A stretch of DNA of 64,000 nt. Origin: Legionella geestiana (GTDB lineage: Bacteria > Pseudomonadota > Gammaproteobacteria > Legionellales > Legionellaceae). Position 1 is the first letter of the stretch. Each line of letters starts with the position of its first letter. Of this stretch, positions 16,929 through 25,806 are shown piece after piece. The stretch lies in the NCBI RefSeq assembly GCF_004571195.1, contig NZ_CP038271.1, forward strand, positions 2,227,001 through 2,291,000. Reading direction: 5' to 3'. Made by a program: the position numbers and the translations under genes. Below the pieces are notes generated by a model, which worked only from the letters and a program-made list of their open reading frames with translations, did not search any database and was not told where the DNA came from.

Positions 16929-18317
16929 ATGAGTGAAGTTACAACCCGTAAAAAAACCGTGGATGCGCTAAAGCGTCCACCACACTCGCTTGAAGCGGAG
17001 CAGTCCATTCTTGGTGGGCTCATGCTCGATAACCAGGTCTGGGACAAGGTCAGCAGTGCACTTTGTGAAGAGGATTTTTACCGCACGGAGCATCGCCTGC
17101 TGTTTCGCTCGATTGCTGAGCTTTCAAGGCGACAGCAGCCGTTTGACGTGATTACGGTGCTTGAACAGCTGAAATCTACCAATACCCTCGATGAAGCGGG
17201 TGGCGAGACCTACCTCTTTGAGCTCGCCACTAACACGCCCAGTGTGGCTAACGTAAGTGCCTATGCGCAGATTGTGCGTGAAAAATCCGTACAGCGTCAG
17301 CTTATCGGTGTCGCCACTGACATTGCTGACTCCGCTTATAACCCTGGCGGGCGTGAAGTCACGGAACTGCTCGATTTGGCTGAAACCAAAGTGTTCGCCA
17401 TTGCCGAGCAAACAGCGAGTGGCAGTGGGCCTGAGAGCATCAAGAACATTCTCGTCAAGACCGTTGAGAAAATTGACGCACTTTATAACAATGGCGATGC
17501 GTTGACGGGACTTGCAACAGGGCTCAGCGATTTCGACAGCATGACCTCCGGCCTGCAGCCTTCCGATCTGGTGATTGTGGCCGGTCGACCCTCGATGGGT
17601 AAAACCACGCTCGTGATGAACATGGCCGAGCATGCCGCCATCAAGGGAGGCAAGCCAGTGCTGGTGTTCTCCATGGAGATGCCCGCCGATTCACTGGCCA
17701 TGCGGATGATGTCTTCACTCGGGCGGATTGACCAGCACCGCATCCGTACAGGAAAACTCGAAGAGGAAGACTGGCCGCGTGTGACATCAGCGGTGCACAT
17801 GTTGTCAGAAGCCTCGCTTTTTATTGATGATACCCCGGCGCTCAGCCCTTCTGAAATGCGCGCGCGTGCCCGCCGCATTGCCCGTGAACATGGACAGATT
17901 GGGCTTGTGGTGGTCGATTACCTGCAGCTGATGAAAGTGCCTGGTTTTAAGGCGGATAACCGAACAGCTGAAATATCGGAAATTTCTCGAAGCTTAAAGT
18001 CCCTTGCCAAGGAATTGCAGGCGCCGGTTATCGCGCTTTCGCAGTTGAACCGAAGTCTGGAGCAGCGGCACGACCGCCGTCCGGTGATGTCTGATTTGCG
18101 GGAGTCCGGCGCGATTGAGCAGGATGCCGATTTGATTTGTTTTATCTACAGGGATGAAGTCTATAACGAAGACAGTCCCGATAAGGGAACGGCCGAACTC
18201 ATTATCGCCAAGCAGCGTAATGGACCGATTGGCAAGGTGCGGGTCGCTTTCATTGGAAAGTATACCCGGTTTGAAGATCTCGCCTACAATGGCTATCAGG
18301 CTCAGGAGATGGGCTGA
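16929..18317 (+). CDS. dnaB: Replicative DNA helicase DnaB
   Basis: This 462-residue protein is close to E. coli DnaB (471). The N-terminal domain starts RPPHSLEAEQSILGGLML; the RecA-like motor has Walker A GRPSMGKTTLVMNMA near residue 220, Walker B VVVDYLQLM near 335, and LRESGAIEQDADLI. As a hexamer on the lagging strand it unwinds DNA at the fork and recruits primase. I chose the ATG at 16929; in-frame ATGs further upstream add 29 residues absent from the family. alr starts on the last base of the dnaB stop, so they are co-transcribed. Confidence 0.96.
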   Translation: MSEVTTRKKTVDALKRPPHSLEAEQSILGGLMLDNQVWDKVSSALCEEDFYRTEHRLLFRSIAELSRRQQPFDVITVLEQLKSTNTLDEAGGETYLFELATNTPSVANVSAYAQIVREKSVQRQLIGVATDIADSAYNPGGREVTELLDLAETKVFAIAEQTASGSGPESIKNILVKTVEKIDALYNNGDALTGLATGLSDFDSMTSGLQPSDLVIVAGRPSMGKTTLVMNMAEHAAIKGGKPVLVFSMEMPADSLAMRMMSSLGRIDQHRIRTGKLEEEDWPRVTSAVHMLSEASLFIDDTPALSPSEMRARARRIAREHGQIGLVVVDYLQLMKVPGFKADNRTAEISEISRSLKSLAKELQAPVIALSQLNRSLEQRHDRRPVMSDLRESGAIEQDADLICFIYRDEVYNEDSPDKGTAELIIAKQRNGPIGKVRVAFIGKYTRFEDLAYNGYQAQEMG

Positions 18318-19402
18318 TGACGCGCCCCACGTGGATGCGGGTTAATCCTGCGGCGCTGCTGCATAATCTGCGGCGGGTAAATGCCTCTGCACCGCAAAGT
18401 CGCGTGCTTGCCATGGTGAAAGCCAATGCCTATGGCTGTGGCATTGAAAACGTGGTGCCAGTGCTCGAAGGACAGGTGGATGGATTTGGTGTAGCTGCTC
18501 TCGATGAGGCATGTGCCATTCGTGCGCTTGGTGCACGCACGCCCTGTGTGCTGATGGGAGGAGTTTTTGATGCAGAAGAATGGCGTTCTGTAAATCGACT
18601 TGACTGCATTTCCATGGTGCACAGCCACGAGCAGCTCGCGCTCATGCTGCAAACGCCGCTCACAACACCCCCCGCCTCGGTCTGGGTGAAAGTCAATACC
18701 GGCATGCAGCGTCTTGGATTTTTACCAGAGGACGTTCCAGGCGTGCTTGCGGCACTGAATGCCAGTTCATGGATTGCCAAAAATCCCTGTGTCATCACGC
18801 ATTTTGCGCGGGCAGATGAGCCTGATCACGGTGCCAATCGTCAGCAGCTTGCAACCTTTGCAACGCTGAATGCGCATGCGGGGATGGTGTCCATCGCGAA
18901 TTCTGCCGCCATTTTATCAGGCCTCGGCACGACTGCAGACTGGGTACGCCCGGGTATCATGCTCTACGGTGTCTCGCCATTCTCCGGCACTACGGCGAAG
19001 GATGTCGGGCTTCGTCCGGTGGTGAGTCTGATGTCAGCCATCACGGCTATCCATGATATAGCAGCGGGTCAGCCTGTAGGGTATGGACATGCCTGGGTTG
19101 CGAGCCGACCATCGCGTATTGGTATCATTCCCATTGGCTATGGGGATGGATATCCACGGCATGTCGGAAAAGACGCCAGTGTAGCCGTGAACGGACAGGA
19201 AGTGCCTGTTGTCGGACGCGTCTCGATGGACATGTTGACGGTTGATCTCACAGACTCTGTAGACGTTTGTACAGGGGATGCGGTAGAACTCTGGGGCGAG
19301 CACATGCCCATTGAGCGCATCGCCCATTCTGCTGGAACCATCGGGTATGAACTGCTCTGTCAGCTCACCGACAGAGTGAGGCATTCACGCCATACTGGAT
19401 AA
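18317..19402 (+). CDS. alr: Alanine racemase
   Basis: This 361-residue PLP enzyme interconverts L- and D-alanine, providing D-Ala for peptidoglycan. K35 in MVKANAYGCG is the PLP-binding lysine. The second catalytic base is the tyrosine in PVGYGHAW, and RPGIMLYGVSP is also conserved. It follows dnaB directly (one-base overlap), an order seen in several gammaproteobacteria including Legionella. The enzyme is cytoplasmic. Confidence 0.95.
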   Translation: MTRPTWMRVNPAALLHNLRRVNASAPQSRVLAMVKANAYGCGIENVVPVLEGQVDGFGVAALDEACAIRALGARTPCVLMGGVFDAEEWRSVNRLDCISMVHSHEQLALMLQTPLTTPPASVWVKVNTGMQRLGFLPEDVPGVLAALNASSWIAKNPCVITHFARADEPDHGANRQQLATFATLNAHAGMVSIANSAAILSGLGTTADWVRPGIMLYGVSPFSGTTAKDVGLRPVVSLMSAITAIHDIAAGQPVGYGHAWVASRPSRIGIIPIGYGDGYPRHVGKDASVAVNGQEVPVVGRVSMDMLTVDLTDSVDVCTGDAVELWGEHMPIERIAHSAGTIGYELLCQLTDRVRHSRHTG

Positions 19403-19481
19403 TAACCAATCGTGATGCTAGAATGCCTGGCGAATTAATTAACAATTGCTCGCTCTAAAGCGGGTAAAATGGGTGATTAAC

Positions 19482-19931
19482 ATGAAAAAATTGGCAGTTG
19501 CGTCTCTGTGTGTTTCCGTGTTTCTTGCCGGTTGCGCCGAAGTCAACAACGAAGGAGTCGGTACGGTTGCCGGCGGTGTAGTCGGTGGTCTCCTTGGCAG
19601 CCAGTTTGGCGGTGGCAGCGGTAAAGTAGCAGCGGCTGCAGGCGGGGCCCTTGTGGGAGCCATTCTTGGCGGTCAAATCGGTAAAACCATGGATAAGGTT
19701 GACCAGATGCAAATGCAGCGTGCGCTCGAAACAGCGCCAACCGGACGCGCGGTAGTGTGGCAAAACCCGGATTCAGGAAACCGCTACACGGTACAACCCA
19801 CGCGCACCTATTACGCGAATGACCAGCCCTGCCGTGAGTACACCACCAGCGCGATTATCGGTGGCCGTAATCAGCAAATCTATGGTAAAGCGTGCCGACA
19901 GGCAGACGGTTCATGGCGAGTGGTCAGCTAA
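19482..19931 (+). CDS. Glycine-zipper lipoprotein (17-kDa surface antigen type)
   Basis: This 149-residue protein starts with a lipoprotein signal; the lipobox LAGC puts the lipidated cysteine at residue 18. A glycine-rich stretch follows (GTVAGGVVGGLLGSQFGGGSG, then GALVGAILGGQIGKTMD), the glycine-zipper 2TM motif. The C-terminal part (about 75-149) resembles the 17-kDa antigen/RcsF-neighbour type outer-membrane lipoproteins, with CREYTTSAIIGG. It is probably anchored in the outer membrane. I chose the ATG at 19482; the in-frame ATG at 19446 would put the signal 12 residues inside. Confidence 0.87.
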   Translation: MKKLAVASLCVSVFLAGCAEVNNEGVGTVAGGVVGGLLGSQFGGGSGKVAAAAGGALVGAILGGQIGKTMDKVDQMQMQRALETAPTGRAVVWQNPDSGNRYTVQPTRTYYANDQPCREYTTSAIIGGRNQQIYGKACRQADGSWRVVS

Positions 19932-19944
19932 GCAGATACAAACC

Positions 19945-20388
19945 GTGAACATCTGGATAGATGGTGATGCCTGTCCCAGGGCTATTCGGGACATTCTTTT
20001 TCGAGCCGCCACCCGACGACGTGTGGCGGTCATCATGGTGGCGAACCATCTGGCACAGATTCCGCCATCCCCCTTTATCCGCCGGGTAAAAGTGGAGGCG
20101 GGGTTTGACGCGGCAGACAATTACATTGCTCTTCATGTAAAGCCGCATGACCTCGTGATTACCGCTGATATCCCTCTGGCAGATGCCGTTGTTAAAAAAC
20201 AGGCAATTGCCCTTAATCCCCGCGGTACCCTCTATACCGCCAACAACATTGGCCAGGTATTAACCGCGCGCCATGTGAATGAATCCCTGCGTGAAAGTGG
20301 CATGATTAAGAGCCATATCGACAGTTTAACGCCTAAAGAAATTCAGTCTTTTTCCAACCATCTTGACAGACTCATTCAAACACGTTGA
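19945..20388 (+). CDS. UPF0178/DUF188 family protein (YaiI/YqxD-like)
   Basis: This 147-residue protein starts with a GTG: VNIWIDGDACPRAIRDILFRAA matches the conserved start of UPF0178. VITADIPLADAVV and ALNPRGTLYTANNI are also family hallmarks. The fold is related to PIN-like nucleases, with acidic residues Asp7, Asp9 and others, but the biochemical role is not known. A longer reading from 19819 overlaps the lipoprotein gene by over 100 bp and is rejected. It lies 13 bp after the lipoprotein stop, so it is probably in the same transcript. Confidence 0.86.
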   Translation: MNIWIDGDACPRAIRDILFRAATRRRVAVIMVANHLAQIPPSPFIRRVKVEAGFDAADNYIALHVKPHDLVITADIPLADAVVKKQAIALNPRGTLYTANNIGQVLTARHVNESLRESGMIKSHIDSLTPKEIQSFSNHLDRLIQTR

Positions 20389-20440
20389 TTTGTGCTATAT
20401 TTATACAACATGATGTGAGCAGTTTTGCAGTGAGGCAATC

Positions 20441-20875
20441 ATGGCCAATCGCCTGTATTCCGTTTTAAAGCGACCGCGCGGGCAGTTTGCGCGTGTGCAT
20501 CCTGATGTGTCAGTTTCCCAGTGCGTTCAAATAATGAAGAGCAGCGATATCGGTGCTCTGGTGGTGATGGACGAGTACAATATTATCGGGATTGTGAGTG
20601 AGCGGGATATTGTCCGTAATCTGGTGCATGAGGGGCTGAATGCAAATGAAACAAAAGTCGGAGACATCCTTTGCGCCAGAGTCTCAATTCTCGATATTAA
20701 TGAAAGTGTTGAAGCCGCCATGCAGGTTATCACCGAGACCCGTCGCCGCCATCTGCTGGTAGCGGAAGAGGGGGACGTTGTGGATGTACTCTCCATCGGT
20801 GACGTACTGTACTATCTGCTTGAAGACCATAAGCGAACGATTGAGCATTTAGAGCAATACATACACGGAGGTTAG
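20441..20875 (+). CDS. Two-CBS-domain protein
   Basis: This 144-residue protein consists of a tandem CBS pair. The first repeat covers about 17-65 (VSVSQCVQIMKSSDIGALVVMDEYNIIGIVSERDIV) and the second about 80-130 (VSILDINESVEAAMQVIT, then HLLVAEEGDVVDVLSIGDVL). Bateman modules bind adenine nucleotides and act as energy or ligand sensors, but there is no attached enzyme here and the partner is unknown. GAGG precedes the ATG. It stands as a single gene after the UPF0178 gene. Confidence 0.87.
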   Translation: MANRLYSVLKRPRGQFARVHPDVSVSQCVQIMKSSDIGALVVMDEYNIIGIVSERDIVRNLVHEGLNANETKVGDILCARVSILDINESVEAAMQVITETRRRHLLVAEEGDVVDVLSIGDVLYYLLEDHKRTIEHLEQYIHGG

Positions 20876-20989
20876 GAAATGCTGTCTGACAGCGTCTAAA
20901 GCGTATGTATTAAAAAGAAATAAAATGGATTTTAATTATTTTATTGTTTATAATGTGATCAGGTTTGCCATATAAAGTGTTCTTTACCC

Positions 20990-22123
20990 ATGCCACATGA
21001 TAAAGTGGACATTCAACCCCTGCAAGAGTCTCATCGACCGTCAGCAAGTCACCTTGACTCTGATGCCGCGTCTTTGCACGCGCTTCAGCGAGCGGCGTTT
21101 CGCATGTTGCCCTGTTTAAAGAATGTAGCGGTTTCTGAAGCAGTATGGCGCGAAATAGCGGATTTTTTCCGGGAACGGGAGCGGGAGCGTGTGTCGCGTG
21201 CGAGTCTTCTCTATTTTTTAGAGCGTGCGGGCGTGCTGACACACTCAGACATAAAATCGCGGCATTCCGAAAGGATAAGAGCGACAGCGCAGGAAACAGG
21301 GGCTGCCTCAGCGTCTGTTGAACCGTCTCGCAGAAGGAAAAGACCCCTTGTGTATGAGGAGGGGGACAATCAGTTTGTGTTACAAAGCGAGAGCCAGGTA
21401 CGTTTGACTCCCATAAAAAAAACTGGTGTAAGGGTTGCGGCACTTGAGCCGTCTAAAACCGGTGGCAGCTTCCTTTCTCCCGGCGGACATGAATACCGTT
21501 CTTTTTACAAAAGCGCACGCAGCACCCTCTTTCTACCCGTGACGCCGGATGCTAAAAAACCGCATGCACCGCATCAGTTGCCTTCCCGCATTTCGGCAGG
21601 AAAACGCGCAACAACGCGCCATTTTACCGTGACAGAGCAGACCGTGCATACCAAAAAAGCGCGTGGATTGTCGCAAAAGCAGCTCGCCGGTCTAAGCTGT
21701 CAGGAAATGTTTCGTGCGCATGGAATGTCTGATTTTGCGCTGCATGGGCGTAACTATCACTGGTCGCACCTTGTGGGACTGCTGCTTGGTGGAGAGCATG
21801 CCATCGAGAACATGGTGCCGGGAACCGCGGAGTCAAACCTTAATACGCTGCATGCCGTTGAGCGGCGTATCCTTCAATTGTTGCAGGAAGGCGTGATGGA
21901 GGTAGACATGGTTGTAACCCCGCGATATCCCAAAGACCCCGATATTTTGTTGCCAAAGCATGTGCACTTTCAACTCGCCTGGAGTCAGGCAGGCCGGACA
22001 CATTCAGAAACTCTGACCATCTACACGGTGTCACGCCGACCGCTGACACGCAGCATGCGTGACGCGCTGCAACTGATTCGGGAAGCTGATGCGGGTGATA
22101 CAAGTCCTAAAGCGGGTTACTGA
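20990..22123 (+). CDS. Protein with a predicted DNA/RNA nuclease-like C-terminal domain
   Basis: This 377-residue protein has a basic, disordered N-terminal half (residues 1-230; RERERERVSR, EPSRRRKRP) with no signal peptide. From about 245 to 300 it reads NYHWSHLVGLLLGGEH, ENMVPGTAESN and LNTLHAVERRI. That resembles the HxxHL...LGG...ENLVPxTxxxN arrangement of DNA/RNA non-specific endonucleases, although the usual DRGH is altered to HWSH. It could be a secreted nuclease effector or toxin; no immunity gene is evident. The 3' end overlaps the opposite gene by 17 bp. Ribosome site is weak, so the start is less sure. Confidence 0.6.
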   Translation: MPHDKVDIQPLQESHRPSASHLDSDAASLHALQRAAFRMLPCLKNVAVSEAVWREIADFFRERERERVSRASLLYFLERAGVLTHSDIKSRHSERIRATAQETGAASASVEPSRRRKRPLVYEEGDNQFVLQSESQVRLTPIKKTGVRVAALEPSKTGGSFLSPGGHEYRSFYKSARSTLFLPVTPDAKKPHAPHQLPSRISAGKRATTRHFTVTEQTVHTKKARGLSQKQLAGLSCQEMFRAHGMSDFALHGRNYHWSHLVGLLLGGEHAIENMVPGTAESNLNTLHAVERRILQLLQEGVMEVDMVVTPRYPKDPDILLPKHVHFQLAWSQAGRTHSETLTIYTVSRRPLTRSMRDALQLIREADAGDTSPKAGY

Positions 22124-23276
22124 CAGTTTCTCCCGCACGTGCGCCAAGCAGGGTGCCTGCCATACGGCGCAAATCCGTGTCGACGTTAAGGTATGGCTTA
22201 TTACTCAAAGACACCAGTGCCAGATTGGCATTTGGCAGCAGTTTGACATAACAGTTTACCCCATTCACCCATCCGCTTTTTGTTAAGACCAGCGGGAGAT
22301 TTTGTGAGGGGAAATCCACTATCCAGCCGAGTGCCATGGCATCGTGCCCAAACGCCAGTGGATTATCAAAGTCCGCCTGATAGCGATAGCTTGCCTGTGT
22401 CAGCATGGTATTCAATGCGCTTTCCGGCGTTTTACCAAGACTGTAACGGGCGAATTTCAGTAAATCCCGCATGCTGGAATAAATGCCGCCACTTGGCTGC
22501 TCAAAATCAAACTGCCAGTCTTTTTTAATCAGGTCGCCATTGAGCCAGTAGCTTTTAACGAGGCGTGTCTGCTGCTCTTTAGTTGGCGCGAGGGTGGTAT
22601 CCGTCAGTTCCAGTGGGGTTATGAGCCGTTTTTGCAGCACGCTGGCATAACTGGAATTATCGATTTTTCCGAGGAGCTGCCCAAGCAGGCCAAAGGCTAC
22701 GTTAGAGTATTCGTAATGGGTTCCGGGAGCTGTGGCGGGCGTAAACGTGGAGAACCAGGCCATGAAGTTTGACATGTCATAAGGCAGGTTCGTCTGATAA
22801 TCGTCATTTGCCGGCAGGGTAGGGAGCTGGCGCGGGAAGCCGGAACTGTGAGTAGCGAGGTTTAAAAGCGTAACCGGCTGTCCTTCAGGTCTCGCGGTTT
22901 TCAGCAGAGTATACACCGGCGTGTTGATGCCCACCTCTCCCTTGTTCACCATGTCCGCAAAAATCTGTGTGGTAAAGACTTTGGAGACAGAGCCAATCGG
23001 CCAGACCGTGTCAGCCGCCGGGCGCTGCCCGTTGCCAATAGCGGTCTCACCGCAACTGATGATGGCGGTTTCGTCTTCTGAGACAATGCCAATCATGAGG
23101 CCTGGCACCCCACTCGCTTCAAAAACCAGTGTTTGAATCTCATCGCGCAGTGCCTCCAGCGGCAGGCTTTTACTGTTGTATCCCGCGATGACCTTGCAGT
23201 CTTTAGATGTTGCACTCAGGCTGACGGCTGACAGCCCCATGCACAGCAGGATACCCGCGAGTTGCTTCAAGCGCAT
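22107..23276 (-). CDS. Serine hydrolase of the beta-lactamase/penicillin-binding superfamily (class C type)
   Basis: This 389-residue protein has a signal peptide ending near SLSA (residue 22). The class C-type motifs are present: S96-V-S-K99 with the acylated serine, and Y190-S-N in THYEYSNVAFG. LLNLATHSSGFP matches the EstB/AmpC-like group. Such proteins can be esterases, peptidases or beta-lactamases; the substrate cannot be read from the sequence. I chose the ATG at 23276, which has GGGAGA directly upstream, rather than a TTG at 23288. It overlaps the nuclease-like gene tail to tail. Confidence 0.88.
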   Translation of the reverse strand: MRLKQLAGILLCMGLSAVSLSATSKDCKVIAGYNSKSLPLEALRDEIQTLVFEASGVPGLMIGIVSEDETAIISCGETAIGNGQRPAADTVWPIGSVSKVFTTQIFADMVNKGEVGINTPVYTLLKTARPEGQPVTLLNLATHSSGFPRQLPTLPANDDYQTNLPYDMSNFMAWFSTFTPATAPGTHYEYSNVAFGLLGQLLGKIDNSSYASVLQKRLITPLELTDTTLAPTKEQQTRLVKSYWLNGDLIKKDWQFDFEQPSGGIYSSMRDLLKFARYSLGKTPESALNTMLTQASYRYQADFDNPLAFGHDAMALGWIVDFPSQNLPLVLTKSGWVNGVNCYVKLLPNANLALVSLSNKPYLNVDTDLRRMAGTLLGARAGETVSNPL

Positions 23277-23362
23277 GTTTTCTCCCAAAAAATCCTTTTG
23301 AAAACTATACCGGGCTTTGCGTCAATCCGGTATAGTTTTTTGCAGGAAACCTGGAGAATTCA

Positions 23363-24511
23363 ATGAAAACATGGCTGCTGGCCGTTTTGTGTCTGCTGTG
23401 CGCGTCAGTTGCTGCGGGTGCGCCGCTGGAGAAATCTACAGGCACGCTGCAGGCTGACCTGTACCTGTCCTCAACCTGCGAACATTGTCAGCATGCGCAG
23501 GCGTTTTTTGATGAACTTGCCATGACACTGCCATGGCTTAAGGTTAAGCGGCAGTTTATTGACCTCGACAGCAATGCGCTGAAGGCTTTTTATGAGGCAC
23601 AAAAGCAAATAGGGCAGGCGGGTGATTTTGCCGTACCGTCGATTATCTTCTGTGACAGCCGCTGGGTGGGATTTGATACCTCACAAACTACTGGTAAAGT
23701 GCTGCTGCACGCGCTTAATTACTGCCATGAGGCGCTGTTAAAAGATGGAAAACTCACGGCAAACACGATACGCGTGCTGCGCGAGTGGGCAAAGGCAAGT
23801 CGCCTGACATCCAGCATGCGCGCGACTCAATCCGTGCTGCCTCTGACCCCGGCGCTTGCTCTTGTTGATGCGTTTGTACCCTGCGCGCTGTTTTTCTTCT
23901 TTGGCTTCCTTGCACTTCTCGTCTTTGTGAGTCGAGAGCATCTTCCTCAGCGCGCGCTGTGGGCCGCGATTATCACGCTTGGTGTGACGCAGTTTTTACA
24001 GCGCAGTTTCTCAAGCTGGTTTATCAGCATGCATGAAGTGCTGCGTCTCATCGCCGTGATGGCGGGCGTTTTCCTGCTAACCTTCCTCATTCAAGTGGTG
24101 CGCGCGCCTGTTCGCCGTTTACGGTTTTTGATGCCGCTAGTCGTGCTGGTCAGCGCTATGCTGAGCGTGTTTCAGCAGGGATGCCTTTTTAATCCCTCGC
24201 TGGTATTTAATCAATGGCTGATGGAGCAGGGCTATTCGAGTGGCAGGATGCTGCTTGCGTCACTTGGCTATCAACTCGTGTACCTGCTGCCACTGGTGCT
24301 TACCTGGTGGTTTGGGGCGCGCCTGCTTGCGCGCACGGCGCGAATCCAGCCGATGCTTGAAAAGGCAGGTATTTTGTATGTGTATGCGATTGGCGCGTTT
24401 TTACTGGTCTGTCCGCATTGTCTGTCTCGCTTTTCCCTGTCGTTCATAACGCTGCTGCTGGCACTCGCTGGCGGCTGGTGGCTTGAGCAGCGGGAGCGCC
24501 AGAATGGATGA
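23363..24511 (+). CDS. Thioredoxin-domain protein fused to a polytopic membrane domain
   Basis: This 382-residue protein starts with a signal peptide (ending VAAGA). Residues 30-125 form a thioredoxin/glutaredoxin-like domain with the redox pair in STCEHCQHA and a cis-proline region FAVPSIIFC. About six transmembrane helices follow from 165 to 375. ALVDAFVPCALFFFFGF and FQQGCLFNP carry cysteines within the membrane part, as in DsbD/CcdA-type electron carriers, and VCPHCLSRF lies near the C-terminus. By inference it moves reducing power across the membrane. The stop overlaps the CDGSH gene start by 8 bp. Confidence 0.75.
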   Translation: MKTWLLAVLCLLCASVAAGAPLEKSTGTLQADLYLSSTCEHCQHAQAFFDELAMTLPWLKVKRQFIDLDSNALKAFYEAQKQIGQAGDFAVPSIIFCDSRWVGFDTSQTTGKVLLHALNYCHEALLKDGKLTANTIRVLREWAKASRLTSSMRATQSVLPLTPALALVDAFVPCALFFFFGFLALLVFVSREHLPQRALWAAIITLGVTQFLQRSFSSWFISMHEVLRLIAVMAGVFLLTFLIQVVRAPVRRLRFLMPLVVLVSAMLSVFQQGCLFNPSLVFNQWLMEQGYSSGRMLLASLGYQLVYLLPLVLTWWFGARLLARTARIQPMLEKAGILYVYAIGAFLLVCPHCLSRFSLSFITLLLALAGGWWLEQRERQNG

Positions 24512-24767
24512 AGAATATTGTCGCCTGCGTCCAGTCGCGCTCGAGGTTCAGGCGGGCGAATGTTACCGCTGGTGCGGTTGCGGTAAGAGCGAGCTCCCGC
24601 CGCTTTGTGACCGTGAAGATTGTACGCAGTCGCTCGACTATGTGGCGCCTGTCAGCGAAACCGCTCTCTTTTGTGGATGCAAGGCCACCAACAGCCCGCC
24701 ACTTTGCGATGGCTCACACGGCCCGCTGCTGGTGGCACTCATGCGGCGGCGGCTTGACCAGGGTTGA
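24504..24767 (+). CDS. CDGSH-type iron-sulfur protein with two motifs
   Basis: This 87-residue protein has two CDGSH-like sites. The second (LFCGCKATNSPPLCDGSH) is complete, with three Cys and one His for a 2Fe-2S cluster. The first (WCGCGKSELPPLCDRED) keeps the three Cys but has Asp where His is expected, which would change cluster stability or redox potential. The start at 24504 overlaps the thioredoxin/membrane gene by 8 bp, so they are coupled; a redox partnership is plausible but is inference. A longer in-frame start at 24483 is less likely. Confidence 0.85.
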   Translation: MDEEYCRLRPVALEVQAGECYRWCGCGKSELPPLCDREDCTQSLDYVAPVSETALFCGCKATNSPPLCDGSHGPLLVALMRRRLDQG

Positions 24768-24820
24768 TCTTAACGGTTCAATTTGGGATCATGTTCGGCA
24801 TTTAAATGGCGGGAGTGGAT

Positions 24821-25804
24821 ATGACCACGTTAAAGGGGATACCGGTTGTGGTGGAAAGTGGTAAAAAATACACCACACCAGAGGGCATTATCGCCATTCG
24901 TGACGGTGTGAAGGCAACCGACACCGTGCATGAGCGCATCCCCAAACCTGAATGGCTGCGCATTGTCAGCCACACCTCGCCCAATTATCAGAAGGTGAAA
25001 GACGAAGTACGCCGGCATGGGCTGTCAACTGTCTGCGAAGAAGCCAAATGCCCCAATATTGCGGAGTGCTGGTCGCATGGCACAGCGACTATTATGCTGA
25101 TGGGGTCAGTATGCACCCGAGCCTGCCGCTTTTGCGCGGTCGATACCGGTAATCCGCATGGCTGGCTCGATGAAAATGAACCTGAAAAAACCGCTGAAAC
25201 CGTGGCACTCATGAATCTTGATTATGTTGTGCTGACCTCGGTCAACCGCGATGACCTCCCCGATGGCGGTGCGGCTCACTACGCGAGCGCGGTGCGTGCC
25301 ATCAAGGCGCGCTCCCCAAAAACGAAAGTCGAAGTGTTGACCCCTGATTTTCAGGGAAACACCGACCATGTGGCGCTGCTCCTTGACAGTGGCGTTGATG
25401 TCTTTGCTCAAAACGTGGAAACCGTTGAACGCCTGACCCATCCGGTGCGTGATAACCGCGCCGGCTACTGGCAAACGCTGGAGGTCCTGCGGTTTGCTAA
25501 AACGTATCGCGCGGATTTGCTTACTAAAACGAGCCTGATGCTTGGGCTTGGCGAAACAGAAGAAGAAATTCTCACGGCGATGGATGACATGCGCTCCTGT
25601 GGCGTTGATATTCTGACCCTTGGCCAATATCTGCAGCCCACGCGCAACCACCTGCCTATAGCGCGTTACGTCCCGCCCGAAGAGTTTGATGCGCTGCGTG
25701 AGGAGGGGCTGAAAAAGGGGTTCTTTGAAGTAGCCGCAGGTCCTCTGGTGCGTTCAAGTTATCGCGCCGACCGGGTCTTTAAGCGTGATAATCTCGGGCT
25801 TTGA
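24821..25804 (+). CDS. lipA: Lipoyl synthase
   Basis: This 327-residue radical-SAM enzyme inserts two sulfurs into octanoyl-ACP-derived octanoyl groups on lipoyl domains. The auxiliary cluster cysteines lie in [19 protein letters not shown] and the radical-SAM CxxxCxxC in [35 protein letters not shown] and the C-terminal RSSYRAD are typical. GGGAG lies five bases before the ATG at 24821; the ATG at 24806 is in frame but upstream of that site. lipB is not visible nearby. Stop lies two bases from the end of the convergent gene. Confidence 0.96.
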   Translation: MTTLKGIPVVVESGKKYTTPEGIIAIRDGVKATDTVHERIPKPEWLRIVSHTSPNYQKVKDEVRRHGLSTVCEEAKCPNIAECWSHGTATIMLMGSVCTRACRFCAVDTGNPHGWLDENEPEKTAETVALMNLDYVVLTSVNRDDLPDGGAAHYASAVRAIKARSPKTKVEVLTPDFQGNTDHVALLLDSGVDVFAQNVETVERLTHPVRDNRAGYWQTLEVLRFAKTYRADLLTKTSLMLGLGETEEEILTAMDDMRSCGVDILTLGQYLQPTRNHLPIARYVPPEEFDALREEGLKKGFFEVAAGPLVRSSYRADRVFKRDNLGL

Positions 25805-25806
25805 GC

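Noticed and set aside
20876-20895. GCTGTC-T-GACAGC as terminator after the CBS gene
   Set aside because: The arms leave a loop of one base, so no hairpin can form, and no T-run follows.
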